A stretch of 64,000 nucleotides of DNA, from positions 62,001-126,000 of the forward strand of contig JBBPYK010000056.1 in NCBI GenBank assembly GCA_038199985.1, in the 5' to 3' direction. This document shows, in pieces, positions 51,822 to 60,750 of this stretch. The position numbers and the translations under genes were made by a program. This stretch comes from Arthrobacter_J sp038199985 (lineage in GTDB: Bacteria > Actinomycetota > Actinomycetes > Actinomycetales > Micrococcaceae). A model generated the notes under the pieces. The model searched no databases. It was given only the letters and a program-made list of their open reading frames with translations, and was not told the origin of the DNA. Numbering within the stretch: position 1 is the stretch's first letter; each line of letters starts with the position of its first letter.

Positions 51822-53075
51822 ATGAAAACCAGCCTCGAGCTTTCCGATGCTCAGCGGAGCGAGATGCACGACCTATACCGTCATCTCCACGCACATCCGG
51901 AACTGTCCATGCAGGAGTCCGAAACGGCGTCGTACATTACTGAAAAGCTGCAAGCGCTCAAACTTGAGGTCGTGGCCTGCGGGGGAACCGGCGTCGTCGG
52001 AGTCTTGAAAAACGGCGACGGTCCGGTGGTCGGGTATCGAGCGGACACGGACGGTCTGCCGATCCTTGAGGACACCGGATTGGACTACGCAAGCACGGCA
52101 ACCGTAGTTATGCCTGATGGCACCGGTGTGCCCGTGATGCACGGCTGCGGTCACGATACTCACATCGCTGTTGCGCTCACCACCGCCCGGCTCCTGCACG
52201 AGAATCGTGAGGCCTGGGCCGGAACCGTGGTGTTTATCTTCCAGCCAGGGGAGGAGACCGGCGTTGGAGCCAAAGCAATGGTCGACGACGGCTTGTGGGA
52301 TAAGGCGCCGAAACCCTCGATTATCTTTGGGCAGCACGTCTGGCCCGGGATCGCGGGCACGCTCAACATCACCAGCGGCACTGCGATGGCGATGGCCGAT
52401 TCATGGAAGGTCACTGTCAAGGGCCGGCAGGCGCACGGCTCGCAACCCGAGGAATCGATTGACCCAATTGTGCTGGGGGCTCACATGGTGGTGCGTATCC
52501 AATCGATCGTTTCGCGCGAAGTGCACCCCATGAAATCCGCCGTCGTCACCATCGGCACGTTCCACGCGGGGCTGAAGGAAAACATCATCCCTGCCTCCGC
52601 CGAGTTCACCCTCAACGTCCGTACCTTCGACCCCGAGGTCCGAGATCGCGTCCTGTCCTCATTACGGCGCATCATTCAGGCAGAAGCGGATGCTTCCGGC
52701 GCCCCCGATCCGGTGATAGAAGAGATCACGAACTTTCCCGAGTGCTACAACGACCCCGCCTCCACAGCCGAACTGATCGGGCACCTTCGCGAAGCCCTTG
52801 GCGAGAACAGCGTCAACGAGGTCCCGCCGGTGATGGGCAGTGAAGATTTCGGTGCGCTGGCCCAAGCGATCGGCGTGCCGTCGGTGTATTGGTTCTTTGG
52901 CGGATATCTCCAGGAAAAGTACGACGTCGGTACCCCGGTTGCAGGAAACCACTCACCTGAGTTTGCGCCGGTGCTGGAACCGACGTTGAGCACAGGCGTG
53001 AAGGCAGCGACGACGGCACTGCTGATGGCAGGTCACACTTTGCGCAAACATGATCAGACCGAGACACTGAAGTAA
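51822..53075 (+). CDS. M20 family amidohydrolase
   Basis: Zinc-dependent amidohydrolase of the hippurate/IAA-amino-acid hydrolase group. Its 417 residues include LYRHLHAHPELSMQESETA, RADTDGLPI, the metal motif MHGCGHDTHIA and FIFQPGEETGVGAKAM with catalytic Glu residues. The dimerisation domain contains GRQAHGSQPEESIDPI. The end MGSEDFGALAQAIGVPSVYW carries the last metal-pocket residues. It is 22 nt before the aminotransferase gene, probably an operon. Confidence 0.9.
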   Translation: MKTSLELSDAQRSEMHDLYRHLHAHPELSMQESETASYITEKLQALKLEVVACGGTGVVGVLKNGDGPVVGYRADTDGLPILEDTGLDYASTATVVMPDGTGVPVMHGCGHDTHIAVALTTARLLHENREAWAGTVVFIFQPGEETGVGAKAMVDDGLWDKAPKPSIIFGQHVWPGIAGTLNITSGTAMAMADSWKVTVKGRQAHGSQPEESIDPIVLGAHMVVRIQSIVSREVHPMKSAVVTIGTFHAGLKENIIPASAEFTLNVRTFDPEVRDRVLSSLRRIIQAEADASGAPDPVIEEITNFPECYNDPASTAELIGHLREALGENSVNEVPPVMGSEDFGALAQAIGVPSVYWFFGGYLQEKYDVGTPVAGNHSPEFAPVLEPTLSTGVKAATTALLMAGHTLRKHDQTETLK

Positions 53076-53097
53076 CCGCCACTTCAAGGAGACTCCA

Positions 53098-54195
53098 GTG
53101 ACCAAGCCCCTACTTGACCGGCACCTCTTCGGCCCCGGACCCACCAACGCGTACCCTGAAGCAACAACAGCCTTGGGGTACCCGCTCCTTGGACACCTCG
53201 ACCCAGCGTTCATCGAACGGCTAGATTCCACGTGCGACGGTCTCCGGCAAGTTTGGGGAACCGAGAACTCACGGACGCTGCCCCTCAGCGCGACAGGCTC
53301 CGCGGGCATGGAAGCAGCGTTCGTCAACACCGTGGGAGCGGGCGACGTAGCGGTCATCGCCGTCAACGGTCTCTTTGGGGAACGAATGTGTGACGTCGCT
53401 GAACGCTGCGGCGCCGAAGTTGTCCGCGTAGACCACGAGTGGGGACAACCCATAGACCCGGAGCGCGTAGCCAACGCTCACCCGAACCCCAAAGTCATTG
53501 CAGCCGTCCACGCTGAAACCTCCACCGGGGCTCTGTCAGACATCAAAGCCCTCGGAGAGCTCAAAGGCGACGCACTTCTCATCGTTGACGCGGTCACCTC
53601 CATCGGTGGAATTGAACTTCTCTCCGACGAATGGGGTATCGACGTCGGATACGCTGGCACCCAAAAATGTCTAGGTGTAGCCCCGGGCCTGTCACCCTTC
53701 ACCATCTCTGACCGTGCCTTTGACCGTCGCATCGAAAAGCCACAATCCTGGTACCTGGACCTCGGGATGCTCGGCGGCTATGTGGGCAGCGCATCCGGTG
53801 GAGGCCGCACTTACCACCACACGGCCCCAGTTGCGATGATCGCCAGCCTGGAAGCAGCCCTCGAACGTATCCTCACCGAAGGATTGGATCACGTGGCCGC
53901 ACGCCACTGGGCTGCGGGAACCGCATTGCAAGACGGACTCGAAGAACAAGGACACACACTGTTTGCCGCTGAAGGTCACCGGCTACCGGAGCTGACGTCC
54001 GTCGTCGTACCGGACGGTGTGGATTCGGCCGCGGTGCGGTCCTACCTACTCGAACACTTCAACATCGAAATTGGTGGCGGCGCCGGCAAATTCGCGAGCA
54101 GTGTGTGGCGCATCGGGCTCATGGGACCCAACGCTAACCCGTCTTCCGTCGCGTTGCTCTTGGCTGCCCTTCCAGAGGCCATCGAAAAAGCCTGA
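53098..54195 (+). CDS. Alanine-glyoxylate aminotransferase family (class V, PLP)
   Basis: PLP enzyme of fold type I, 365 residues. FGPGPTNAYPE at the N-terminus and SATGSAGMEAAFVNTVG are typical of the AGT/serine-glyoxylate/ureidoglycine group, and the PLP lysine is Lys190 in GTQKCLG. It starts at GTG 53098 with AAGGAG upstream. Paired with the M20 amidohydrolase it may handle an amino compound released from an amide (inference). No purine or ureide genes are nearby. Confidence 0.88.
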   Translation: MTKPLLDRHLFGPGPTNAYPEATTALGYPLLGHLDPAFIERLDSTCDGLRQVWGTENSRTLPLSATGSAGMEAAFVNTVGAGDVAVIAVNGLFGERMCDVAERCGAEVVRVDHEWGQPIDPERVANAHPNPKVIAAVHAETSTGALSDIKALGELKGDALLIVDAVTSIGGIELLSDEWGIDVGYAGTQKCLGVAPGLSPFTISDRAFDRRIEKPQSWYLDLGMLGGYVGSASGGGRTYHHTAPVAMIASLEAALERILTEGLDHVAARHWAAGTALQDGLEEQGHTLFAAEGHRLPELTSVVVPDGVDSAAVRSYLLEHFNIEIGGGAGKFASSVWRIGLMGPNANPSSVALLLAALPEAIEKA

Positions 54196-54218
54196 CGCCC
54201 CGGCCGGATAAACCTTCT

Positions 54219-54560
54219 ATGACCCGCGTCAACAGTGAGCACGTCGTCCACGGTCCAACCGTGGACGACGAGACTCGCTGCGTCCACTACCGCACGCCCC
54301 TGGACATCATCGCCATCAAGTTCAAGTGCTGTGGCCGCTACTACCCATGTCACCTGTGTCATCAGGAAACAGAGTCACACGCGGCGAGACAATGGCCTGC
54401 AGATGAGCAAGATGCACAAGCGATATTGTGCGGCGCCTGCAAAACGGAACTAACTATTTCTGCCTATCGGGCCACTGACAATTGCCCGAACTGTTCTGCG
54501 CCTTTCAACCCTGCCTGCGCACTGCATGCGGATCTTTATTTTGAGTCTGCGGTGTTCTAA
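54219..54560 (+). CDS. CHY zinc-finger protein
   Basis: 113 residues with a CHY-type zinc finger: CVHY near residue 25, CCGRYYPCHLCHQETESHAARQW, CGACKTEL and CPNCSAPFNPAC. Bacterial CHY proteins of this size bind zinc; the function is unknown. The ATG lies 23 nt after the aminotransferase gene and in the same direction, and a hairpin follows. Confidence 0.9.
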   Translation: MTRVNSEHVVHGPTVDDETRCVHYRTPLDIIAIKFKCCGRYYPCHLCHQETESHAARQWPADEQDAQAILCGACKTELTISAYRATDNCPNCSAPFNPACALHADLYFESAVF

Positions 54561-54575
54561 CAGAAGTCCCGCAGT

Positions 54576-54649
54576 CCGCAGAAACGTGGCGGAGCTGCAG
54601 ATGCGGGGTTGCGCCACCACGTAGGTACGGCTCCGCAACGTTTCTGCGG
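54576..54649. repeat. 19-bp inverted repeat after the CHY gene
   Basis: The left arm 54576-54594 and the right arm 54631-54649 (CCGCAGAAACGT... and ...ACGTTTCTGCGG) pair over 19 bp with one mismatch. The loop is 36 nt. No T run follows. It may act as a transcription terminator or an element regulating the heptose operon that begins 88 nt on. Confidence 0.65.
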
Positions 54650-54737
54650 AAGAGCCGGGTGCGAGGAAAGATGAGCCGCAGGGAAGAAGTTCCCGCCGAA
54701 GTGTTTAGCAGCAGCGCCCAAGGGGAACTGTGCTGGT

Positions 54738-55334
54738 ATGGAACGTATCGCCGGCGAGCACGTGCAACAGCGGACACCGCCGCGCGCACTCCTGCTTGAC
54801 CGTGATGGCACCCTCATCATTGACGTCCCCTACAACGGGGACCCTGCCCAAGTGCGACCATTGCCCGGAATCGCTCGGACGCTTGATGAACTCCGGGGCA
54901 TGGGCGTCCCTCTTGGCGTCCTCACCAACCAGTCCGGCATAGCGCGGGGCACCATCAGCCGCGCACAAGCCGACGCTGTCAACATGCGCGTTGACGAACT
55001 TTTGGGCCCGTTTGACCTATGGGAAGTTTGCCCTCACGGACCCGACGACGGTTGCGCCTGCCGCAAGCCGGCACCGGGCATGATCATCAACGCCTGCAAA
55101 ACCCTGGGCCTTGAACCTCACGAGACTGCGTTCATCGGGGACATTGGGACCGACGTCGACGCTGCTCAGGCAGCTGGCGCGACCGGTGTCCTCATCCCCA
55201 CCGCCGTCACCCTTCAGGAAGAGATTGACCGCGCTGAGATTGTTGCGGACACTCTCGCCGACGCCGTCGCTCTCCTGTGGAACACCGATTCACGAGCGAA
55301 CAAGGACGAGCAGACTGCCGAGACGACAGCATGA
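54738..55334 (+). CDS. gmhB: HAD-IIIA phosphatase, GmhB-like (heptose 1,7-bisphosphate phosphatase)
   Basis: Predicted to remove the 7-phosphate from D-glycero-D-manno-heptose 1,7-bisphosphate. It is a 198-residue HAD protein with Asp21/Asp23 in LLLDRDGTL, Asn-Gln in VLTNQSGIARG, Lys110 in CRKPAP and GDIGTDVDAA. The zinc-binding set Cys98, His100, Cys106 and Cys108 (CPHGPDDGCAC) is diagnostic of the GmhB group. It is the first gene of a tightly coupled heptose operon, and its stop overlaps the next start (ATGA). Confidence 0.9.
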   Translation: MERIAGEHVQQRTPPRALLLDRDGTLIIDVPYNGDPAQVRPLPGIARTLDELRGMGVPLGVLTNQSGIARGTISRAQADAVNMRVDELLGPFDLWEVCPHGPDDGCACRKPAPGMIINACKTLGLEPHETAFIGDIGTDVDAAQAAGATGVLIPTAVTLQEEIDRAEIVADTLADAVALLWNTDSRANKDEQTAETTA

Positions 55335-56410
55335 AACGCGTCCTCGTGGCCCGACTCGATAGCGTGGGCGACGTTCTTCTGGCGGGGCCCGCCGTTCGGG
55401 CGATCAAGGCCGGGCGCAACGGCGAGCAAACCCACGTCACCCTGTTGTGCGGACAGACCGGCGCAGCGGCGGCAGAGCTACTGCCCGGCGTAGACCGGAT
55501 CCTCATCTGGGACAGCCCTTGGATTGTGGACCCTGCCCCACCGGTCACCCAGGAACACGTTGATGCCCTCCAGTCCCAGATTCGCGACGCTGGGATCGAC
55601 GAAGCCGTCATCCTCACGTCATTCCATCAATCGCCTCTGCCGCTTGCACTGATCCTTCGGCTCGCCGGGGTTGACAGCATTACCGCTGCGTCAGTGGATT
55701 ACGCGGGGTCGCTGCTCAATGTGCGGCTCAAACCCGGAGAGGACTTTCCCGAAGACCAGCCTGAGGCGGAACGTGCCCTCGGTATCGCCGCAGCCGCTAA
55801 TTATCATCTTCCCGAGCACGACGACGGACGCCTTGCCGTCCACAATCTTCCCGACGTCGCGCACCTCACTGGCAGGGAATCCGATGCTAGACCGTACGTG
55901 GTCATCCACCCCGGCGCAGCCGTTCCTGCACGAACCTGGCCAGCACTGCACCACAAGGCCGCGGTGGAATTACTGATCGCGGCGGGCTACAGGGTCCTGG
56001 TCACCGGTGGACCCAGCGAAAAGCAAGTAACGGCCACTGTTGCCGGGCCCGACGGCGTCGACCTGGGCGGGCGCACCGACCTGGCAGGTCTCGGCAGCAT
56101 TCTCAGGGACGCCGTCGTCGTCGTCACCGGCAATACTGGACCAGCTCATTTGGCGGCCGCGGTGGGCACCCCAGTGGTCTGCCTATTCTCACCCGTGGTC
56201 CCGGCGATCCGCTGGGCGCCCTACAAAGTTCCGCTGGAGTTACTCGGCAACCAGCTCGCGGCCTGTCGCGACAGCCGTGCAAGAACCTGTCCCGTACCCG
56301 GACACCCGTGCCTGACCAATGTTTCGCCGGAAGAAGTGGTGGCCGCCGTCGCTCGCCTCATTTCTGGTATCGGCTCGCTGGACACCCGGAGAAAAGTGAG
56401 GAACCGATGA
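55331..56410 (+). CDS. Glycosyltransferase family 9 (heptosyltransferase-like)
   Basis: 359 residues from ATG 55331, overlapping the previous stop (ATGA). The N-lobe begins KRVLVARLDSVGDVLLAGPAVRAI. The C-lobe has VVIHPGAAVPARTWP, GNTGPAHLAAAVGTPVVCLFSPVVP and a Cys-bearing end (CRDSRARTCPVPGHPC). This is the GT9 signature set. It is expected to transfer heptose or a related sugar from the nucleotide donor made by this operon. Confidence 0.92.
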   Translation: MKRVLVARLDSVGDVLLAGPAVRAIKAGRNGEQTHVTLLCGQTGAAAAELLPGVDRILIWDSPWIVDPAPPVTQEHVDALQSQIRDAGIDEAVILTSFHQSPLPLALILRLAGVDSITAASVDYAGSLLNVRLKPGEDFPEDQPEAERALGIAAAANYHLPEHDDGRLAVHNLPDVAHLTGRESDARPYVVIHPGAAVPARTWPALHHKAAVELLIAAGYRVLVTGGPSEKQVTATVAGPDGVDLGGRTDLAGLGSILRDAVVVVTGNTGPAHLAAAVGTPVVCLFSPVVPAIRWAPYKVPLELLGNQLAACRDSRARTCPVPGHPCLTNVSPEEVVAAVARLISGIGSLDTRRKVRNR

Positions 56411-57408
56411 AAATCCTGCTCTGGCATGTTCACGGCGGTTGGACCGATGCCTTTGTGCGCGGTCCGCACCAGTACCTACTGCCGTCAACGCCCGACGGCG
56501 GCCCGTGGGGACTTGGCCGAGGTGGTCGTGATTGGCCAGGGAACGCCGTCGAAATCAGGCCAGAGAGCATTGCGGATCAAGCCCCGGACGTCGTTGTTCT
56601 TCAACGCCTTGAAGAGTTCGACGAGTGCGAGCGGCTTCTGGGGCGCAGGCCGGGCAGGGACATTCCGGCTATCTTCCTTGAGCACAACACGCCCAAGGGC
56701 GACGTTCCCAATAGCCGTCATCCATATGCGGATCAGCACGAGATTCCGGTGATCCACGTGACCCACTTCAACCAGCTGATGTGGGACTGCGGGACGGCGG
56801 AGACGACGGTCATCGAGCACGGAATCGTGGACCCCGGCAATCTCTATACGGGGGAGCGGGCGACCCTGGGCGTTGTGGTCAACGAACCGATTCGCCGTGG
56901 ACGGGTCACGGGGACGGATCTTTTGACCGAGTTCGCGCAGCACTCCCCACTTGAGGTGTTCGGCATGGGCACTGGCGGGCTGGGGATCGAACTGGAGCTG
57001 TCCCCGGAACGGCTGATTGAGCGCGGCGACCTGCCCACCGGACGGTTGCACGCCGAACTGGCCGGATGCCGTGCGTACATCCATCCGATGCGCTGGACAT
57101 CGCTTGGCCTGTCGCTACTGGAGGCCATGCACCTGGGGCTGCCCGTGATCGCACTCGGCATGACCGAGGCGTACCGGGCCATACCGCCGGAAGCCGGCGT
57201 GGTCTCCAACGACGTGGAGCTCCTTCACCGCGCTGCAACTCGGTTGATCAACGATCCGGATGAGGCGCGAGCTATGGGCAACGTCGCCCGGGCCACAGCG
57301 CTTGAGCTCTACGGGCTGGACGCGTTCATTGAGTCCTGGGACAAAACACTGGAGAAAACTGTTGGGCGCACGCGGGTGTTCGCGGTGCTGGAGAGGAGAA
57401 CCCGATGA
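56407..57408 (+). CDS. Glycosyltransferase, GT4-like
   Basis: 333 residues from ATG 56407 (ATGA overlap with the GT9 stop). The N-terminus reads MKILLWHVHGGWTDAFVRG. The C-terminal part has CRAYIHPMRWTSLGLSLLEAMHLGLPVIALGMTEAYRAIP, the GT-B donor-site region of GT4-like enzymes. Acceptor and donor are unknown. It ends in an overlap with the next glycosyltransferase, which is the best sign that both act on the same glycan. Confidence 0.88.
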   Translation: MKILLWHVHGGWTDAFVRGPHQYLLPSTPDGGPWGLGRGGRDWPGNAVEIRPESIADQAPDVVVLQRLEEFDECERLLGRRPGRDIPAIFLEHNTPKGDVPNSRHPYADQHEIPVIHVTHFNQLMWDCGTAETTVIEHGIVDPGNLYTGERATLGVVVNEPIRRGRVTGTDLLTEFAQHSPLEVFGMGTGGLGIELELSPERLIERGDLPTGRLHAELAGCRAYIHPMRWTSLGLSLLEAMHLGLPVIALGMTEAYRAIPPEAGVVSNDVELLHRAATRLINDPDEARAMGNVARATALELYGLDAFIESWDKTLEKTVGRTRVFAVLERRTR

Positions 57409-58667
57409 GAATTGCCATGATTTCGGAGCACGCCAGCCCTCTGGCCGCGCTGGGAGGCGTGGACGCCGGCGGACAGAACGTTCACGTTGCTGCCCTGTCC
57501 ACAGCTCTTGTCCGACGAGGTCACGAGGTCACCGTTTATACACGGCGCGATGACGATCAGCTTCCCAGCCGGGTGCGGACCGACGGCGGCGTGGAAGTGG
57601 TGCACATTGACGCTGGGCCGCCTACTCACGTTCCCAAAGATGAGCTCCTGCCCTACATGGACGCGCTGGCTGACGGTGTTGCTCGCGACTGGGGTTCCTC
57701 ACCACCGGACCTGATACATGGCCATTTCTGGATGTCCGGGCTCGCCGCACTCAATGCCGCAGCCCACCTGGCAGTAGCTGGCTACACCATCCCCGTGGTG
57801 CAGACATTCCACGCCCTGGGCACAGTCAAGCGGCGCCATCAGGGCATTGAAGACACCAGTCCTGCCGCCCGCGCCCTATTGGAACCCTCTGTGGGCTGCA
57901 ACGCGGACCGCATTATTGCTACCTGCACCGACGAAGTCTTTGAACTCAAAGCAATGGGCGTCTCCGGCACGCGCATATCAGTTGCGCCCTGCGGTGTAGA
58001 CCTGGGCCTCTTTCGGCCAGCTGACATCATCCGCGAACCCGGTGGCCCATTCCGCATCGCCAGCGTAGGACGTCTGGTGCCACGCAAGGGCGTGGAACTT
58101 GTGATCCGTGCCCTGCGGATCCTTCGGGATCAGGGGATCGACGACGTCGAACTCGCCATTGTGGGTGGCGGCGCCGTGGGTGGGGACGCTGGTGACCCGG
58201 AGGCCGAGCGTTTGCTCGCACTCGCTCGTGAGCTAGGGGTCCACGCGAACGTGCGGCTTCGTGGACAGGTTCCGCGCGAGAGGATGCCGCTGGAAATCTG
58301 CCGGGCCGACGCCGTCGTCTGCGCCCCCTGGTACGAACCGTTCGGCATTGTTCCGCTGGAAGCGATGGCCTGCGGTGTGCCGGTCATTGCGGCTGCTGTG
58401 GGCGGTCTGATCGACACGGTGGTGGAGGGTAGGACCGGCCTCCACGTACCGCCGCGGGACGCTGAAGCCATTGCCCACGCCATCCTGCAGCTGAGGAACA
58501 ATCCGGAGCTGGCACACCGACTCGGTCGCGATGGGCTGGCTCGCGTGCGCAGACGGTATTCGTGGGACCGCATTGCAGCGGACACGGAGAAGGCTTACCA
58601 GGCGGCGATCGCGACTGCTGGCTCCCGCAGGACCAGCCTGCAGCAAACAGGAGGAAAAGCGCTATGA
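57405..58667 (+). CDS. Glycosyltransferase family 4
   Basis: 420 residues (ATG 57405, ATGA overlap). The N-lobe has MISEHASPLAALGGVDAGGQNVHVAALSTAL, a glycine loop like that of sucrose-phosphate-synthase-type GT4 enzymes. The C-lobe has ASVGRLVPRKGVELVIRAL and WYEPFGIVPLEAMACGVPVIAAAVGG with the E-x7-E donor motif. It is probably the second chain-building transferase of the operon. Confidence 0.92.
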   Translation: MRIAMISEHASPLAALGGVDAGGQNVHVAALSTALVRRGHEVTVYTRRDDDQLPSRVRTDGGVEVVHIDAGPPTHVPKDELLPYMDALADGVARDWGSSPPDLIHGHFWMSGLAALNAAAHLAVAGYTIPVVQTFHALGTVKRRHQGIEDTSPAARALLEPSVGCNADRIIATCTDEVFELKAMGVSGTRISVAPCGVDLGLFRPADIIREPGGPFRIASVGRLVPRKGVELVIRALRILRDQGIDDVELAIVGGGAVGGDAGDPEAERLLALARELGVHANVRLRGQVPRERMPLEICRADAVVCAPWYEPFGIVPLEAMACGVPVIAAAVGGLIDTVVEGRTGLHVPPRDAEAIAHAILQLRNNPELAHRLGRDGLARVRRRYSWDRIAADTEKAYQAAIATAGSRRTSLQQTGGKAL

Positions 58668-59332
58668 GAACTCTTCCGGCCCAACAGGCTATTCAAACAA
58701 CCGCAGCCTGCCCTGCGGCATCTACTCCTCAAGTGCTTGGCGGGGCTGCATCCGCCGTCGAAGAGCACTTGCGCAATGTGGTCCCCGCTCTGGAATCTCT
58801 CCGTCGGGAAACTGGTCGCCTTGCGGGTTGGGGTGTGGAACTCGCGGATCGACTGATGCGCGGACATCGACTCCTCGCAGCAGGCAATGGCGGCTCGGCG
58901 GCGGAAGCCCAGCATCTCACCGCTGAACTGGTAGGTAGGTTCGACGGCGAACGGGAACCGTTCTCGGCCATCTCCCTCCACGCCGAAACTTCGGCCGTGA
59001 CCGCGATAGCGAATGACTACGGGTTTGACCAGCTTTTCGCCCGTCAGGTTCGCGCCCACGGTCGTCCCGGGGACGTCCTGATCCTGCTCAGCACCAGCGG
59101 GAAGAGCCCCAACCTGCTCAATGCGGTTGAGGCGGCGCGCAGTATTGGCGTCACGAGCTGGGCGTTCACCGGGCATGCTCCCAACCCGCTCGCGGCCTCG
59201 TGCGATGAATACGTGGCGATCGACTCGCCATCGGCCAATGCGCAGGAAGGCCACTTGATAGGTCTGCACGCTCTGTGCCGGGCGTTCGACGCCGAGGTGT
59301 CCCGGCGCCGGTTCGAGGAGGCAACCCAATGA
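58664..59332 (+). CDS. gmhA: SIS-domain isomerase, GmhA-like (sedoheptulose-7-phosphate isomerase)
   Basis: Predicted to turn sedoheptulose 7-phosphate into D-glycero-D-manno-heptose 7-phosphate, the first step of the pathway. Its 222 residues carry the SIS motifs AAGNGGSAAEAQHLTAELVGRF and LLSTSGKSPNLLNAVEAA and end with EGHLIGLHALCRAF. ATG 58664 overlaps the GT4 stop. The first 35 residues have no homology that can be recognised. Confidence 0.9.
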   Translation: MRTLPAQQAIQTTAACPAASTPQVLGGAASAVEEHLRNVVPALESLRRETGRLAGWGVELADRLMRGHRLLAAGNGGSAAEAQHLTAELVGRFDGEREPFSAISLHAETSAVTAIANDYGFDQLFARQVRAHGRPGDVLILLSTSGKSPNLLNAVEAARSIGVTSWAFTGHAPNPLAASCDEYVAIDSPSANAQEGHLIGLHALCRAFDAEVSRRRFEEATQ

Positions 59333-60699
59333 AGAAGCTCAAACTCGTGGTGGTCGGGGACGTCCTGCTCGATGCGGATTTCACCGGTGCGGCTAGCCGC
59401 CTGTGTCCCGATGCACCCGTACCGGTGGTGGACGTGGCCTCTGTGTCGCGGCGGGCTGGCGGCGCTGGGCTGGTAACTTCGATGCTGACCCGGGATGGGC
59501 ACGACGTCGAACTTGTCACTGTGCTCTCGGACGACGAGGCCTCGGGCCTATTGCGTAAAGCACTAGAGGACATCTCCGTCGTCGCCGGTCCATCAGGTGC
59601 GCCAACGCCCATCAAAAGCCGCATCCGCGTGGACAGTCAGTCCGTGGTCCGCTTTGACGAAGGCTGCGGCACACCGCAGATTCCGGACGTGACTCAGGAA
59701 ATGTTGTCTGCTCTGGGCCACGCGGACGCCGTGGTGGTCGCTGATTATGGTCGGCGGCTGAGCGAAAACGCTGAGTTACGCGACGCGCTTACGCAATTGG
59801 CGACGAGAATTCCCGTGGTCTGGGACCCGCATCCCTCAGGTGCAGAGCCCGTTCCCGGAGTCACCGCCACGACACCCAACCTCGCCGAAGCGTTGAACTT
59901 TTCCGGCGTCATCGGGCACGGCTTCGAAGGCGCGGTAGAGGCAGGTGTCACCCTCTTAGACCGATGGAGTAGCCGCGCCGTCGTTGTTACCCGGGGAGGG
60001 GACGGCGCCGTCATCCTCACTCAGAACGGACTGCCGCAGGCCGTGCCAGCGCCGAAGACCGACGTCTGCGATCCCTGCGGTGCGGGGGACCGGTTTGCCT
60101 CGGCGCTAGCTGTTGCACTGGCGCAGGGACTCGTACTGGAGGAAGCCGTTGAAACAGCCGTGGCCGAAGCTGCGGCCTTTCTGGCCATCGGTGGTGTTGC
60201 TGCCATGATGCGCCCGCCGGAACCGGAGCAATTGCCCGGAACTGCGGTGGACGCACTGCGCGTGGCCAACTCCGTTCGCGGCAACGGTGGAACGTTGGTC
60301 GCTACCGGTGGGTGCTTTGACTTACTCCACGCCGGACACGCGCGCACTTTGGCTGCAGCGCGCACCCTCGGCGACGCGCTTATTGTCTGCCTCAACTCCG
60401 ATGCCTCCGTCCGCCGACTCAAAGGTGACCAACGGCCGATCATGGGGGAACAGGACCGGGTCGAACTACTTCTAGCCCTGGAATGTGTAGATGCCGTGAT
60501 GGTCTTCGATGAAGACACACCAGAATCTGCGCTGGATACGCTACGCCCGCACATCTGGGTCAAGGGCGGCGACTACACCGCAGACAGCCTGCCAGAAACG
60601 GTGCTCCTAAAGACCTGGGGTGGGAAAACCGTCACGGTGCCCTACTACGCCGCGCGGTCAACCAGCCGGCTCGCCGATGCCATCGAACGCGTCGGGTAA
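59329..60699 (+). CDS. hldE: Bifunctional heptose kinase / nucleotidyltransferase, HldE-like
   Basis: 456 residues from ATG 59329. The N-terminal PfkB-type kinase (about 1-310) has VVGDVLLDADFTG and the catalytic DPCGAGD around residue 250. The C-terminal cytidylyltransferase-type domain (about 320-456) has GCFDLLHAGHARTL with the HxGH motif and GDQRPIMGEQDRVELLL. This is the fused RfaE/HldE layout that makes ADP-D-glycero-beta-D-manno-heptose in Gram-negative bacteria. The operon order and the GmhA/GmhB partners support that reaction here. Confidence 0.92.
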   Translation: MKKLKLVVVGDVLLDADFTGAASRLCPDAPVPVVDVASVSRRAGGAGLVTSMLTRDGHDVELVTVLSDDEASGLLRKALEDISVVAGPSGAPTPIKSRIRVDSQSVVRFDEGCGTPQIPDVTQEMLSALGHADAVVVADYGRRLSENAELRDALTQLATRIPVVWDPHPSGAEPVPGVTATTPNLAEALNFSGVIGHGFEGAVEAGVTLLDRWSSRAVVVTRGGDGAVILTQNGLPQAVPAPKTDVCDPCGAGDRFASALAVALAQGLVLEEAVETAVAEAAAFLAIGGVAAMMRPPEPEQLPGTAVDALRVANSVRGNGGTLVATGGCFDLLHAGHARTLAAARTLGDALIVCLNSDASVRRLKGDQRPIMGEQDRVELLLALECVDAVMVFDEDTPESALDTLRPHIWVKGGDYTADSLPETVLLKTWGGKTVTVPYYAARSTSRLADAIERVG

Positions 60700-60750
60700 C
60701 AAAGTCTGCTGCGTTGTGCAGCCAACAACTTGTCGATAAAAGGAGAAACC

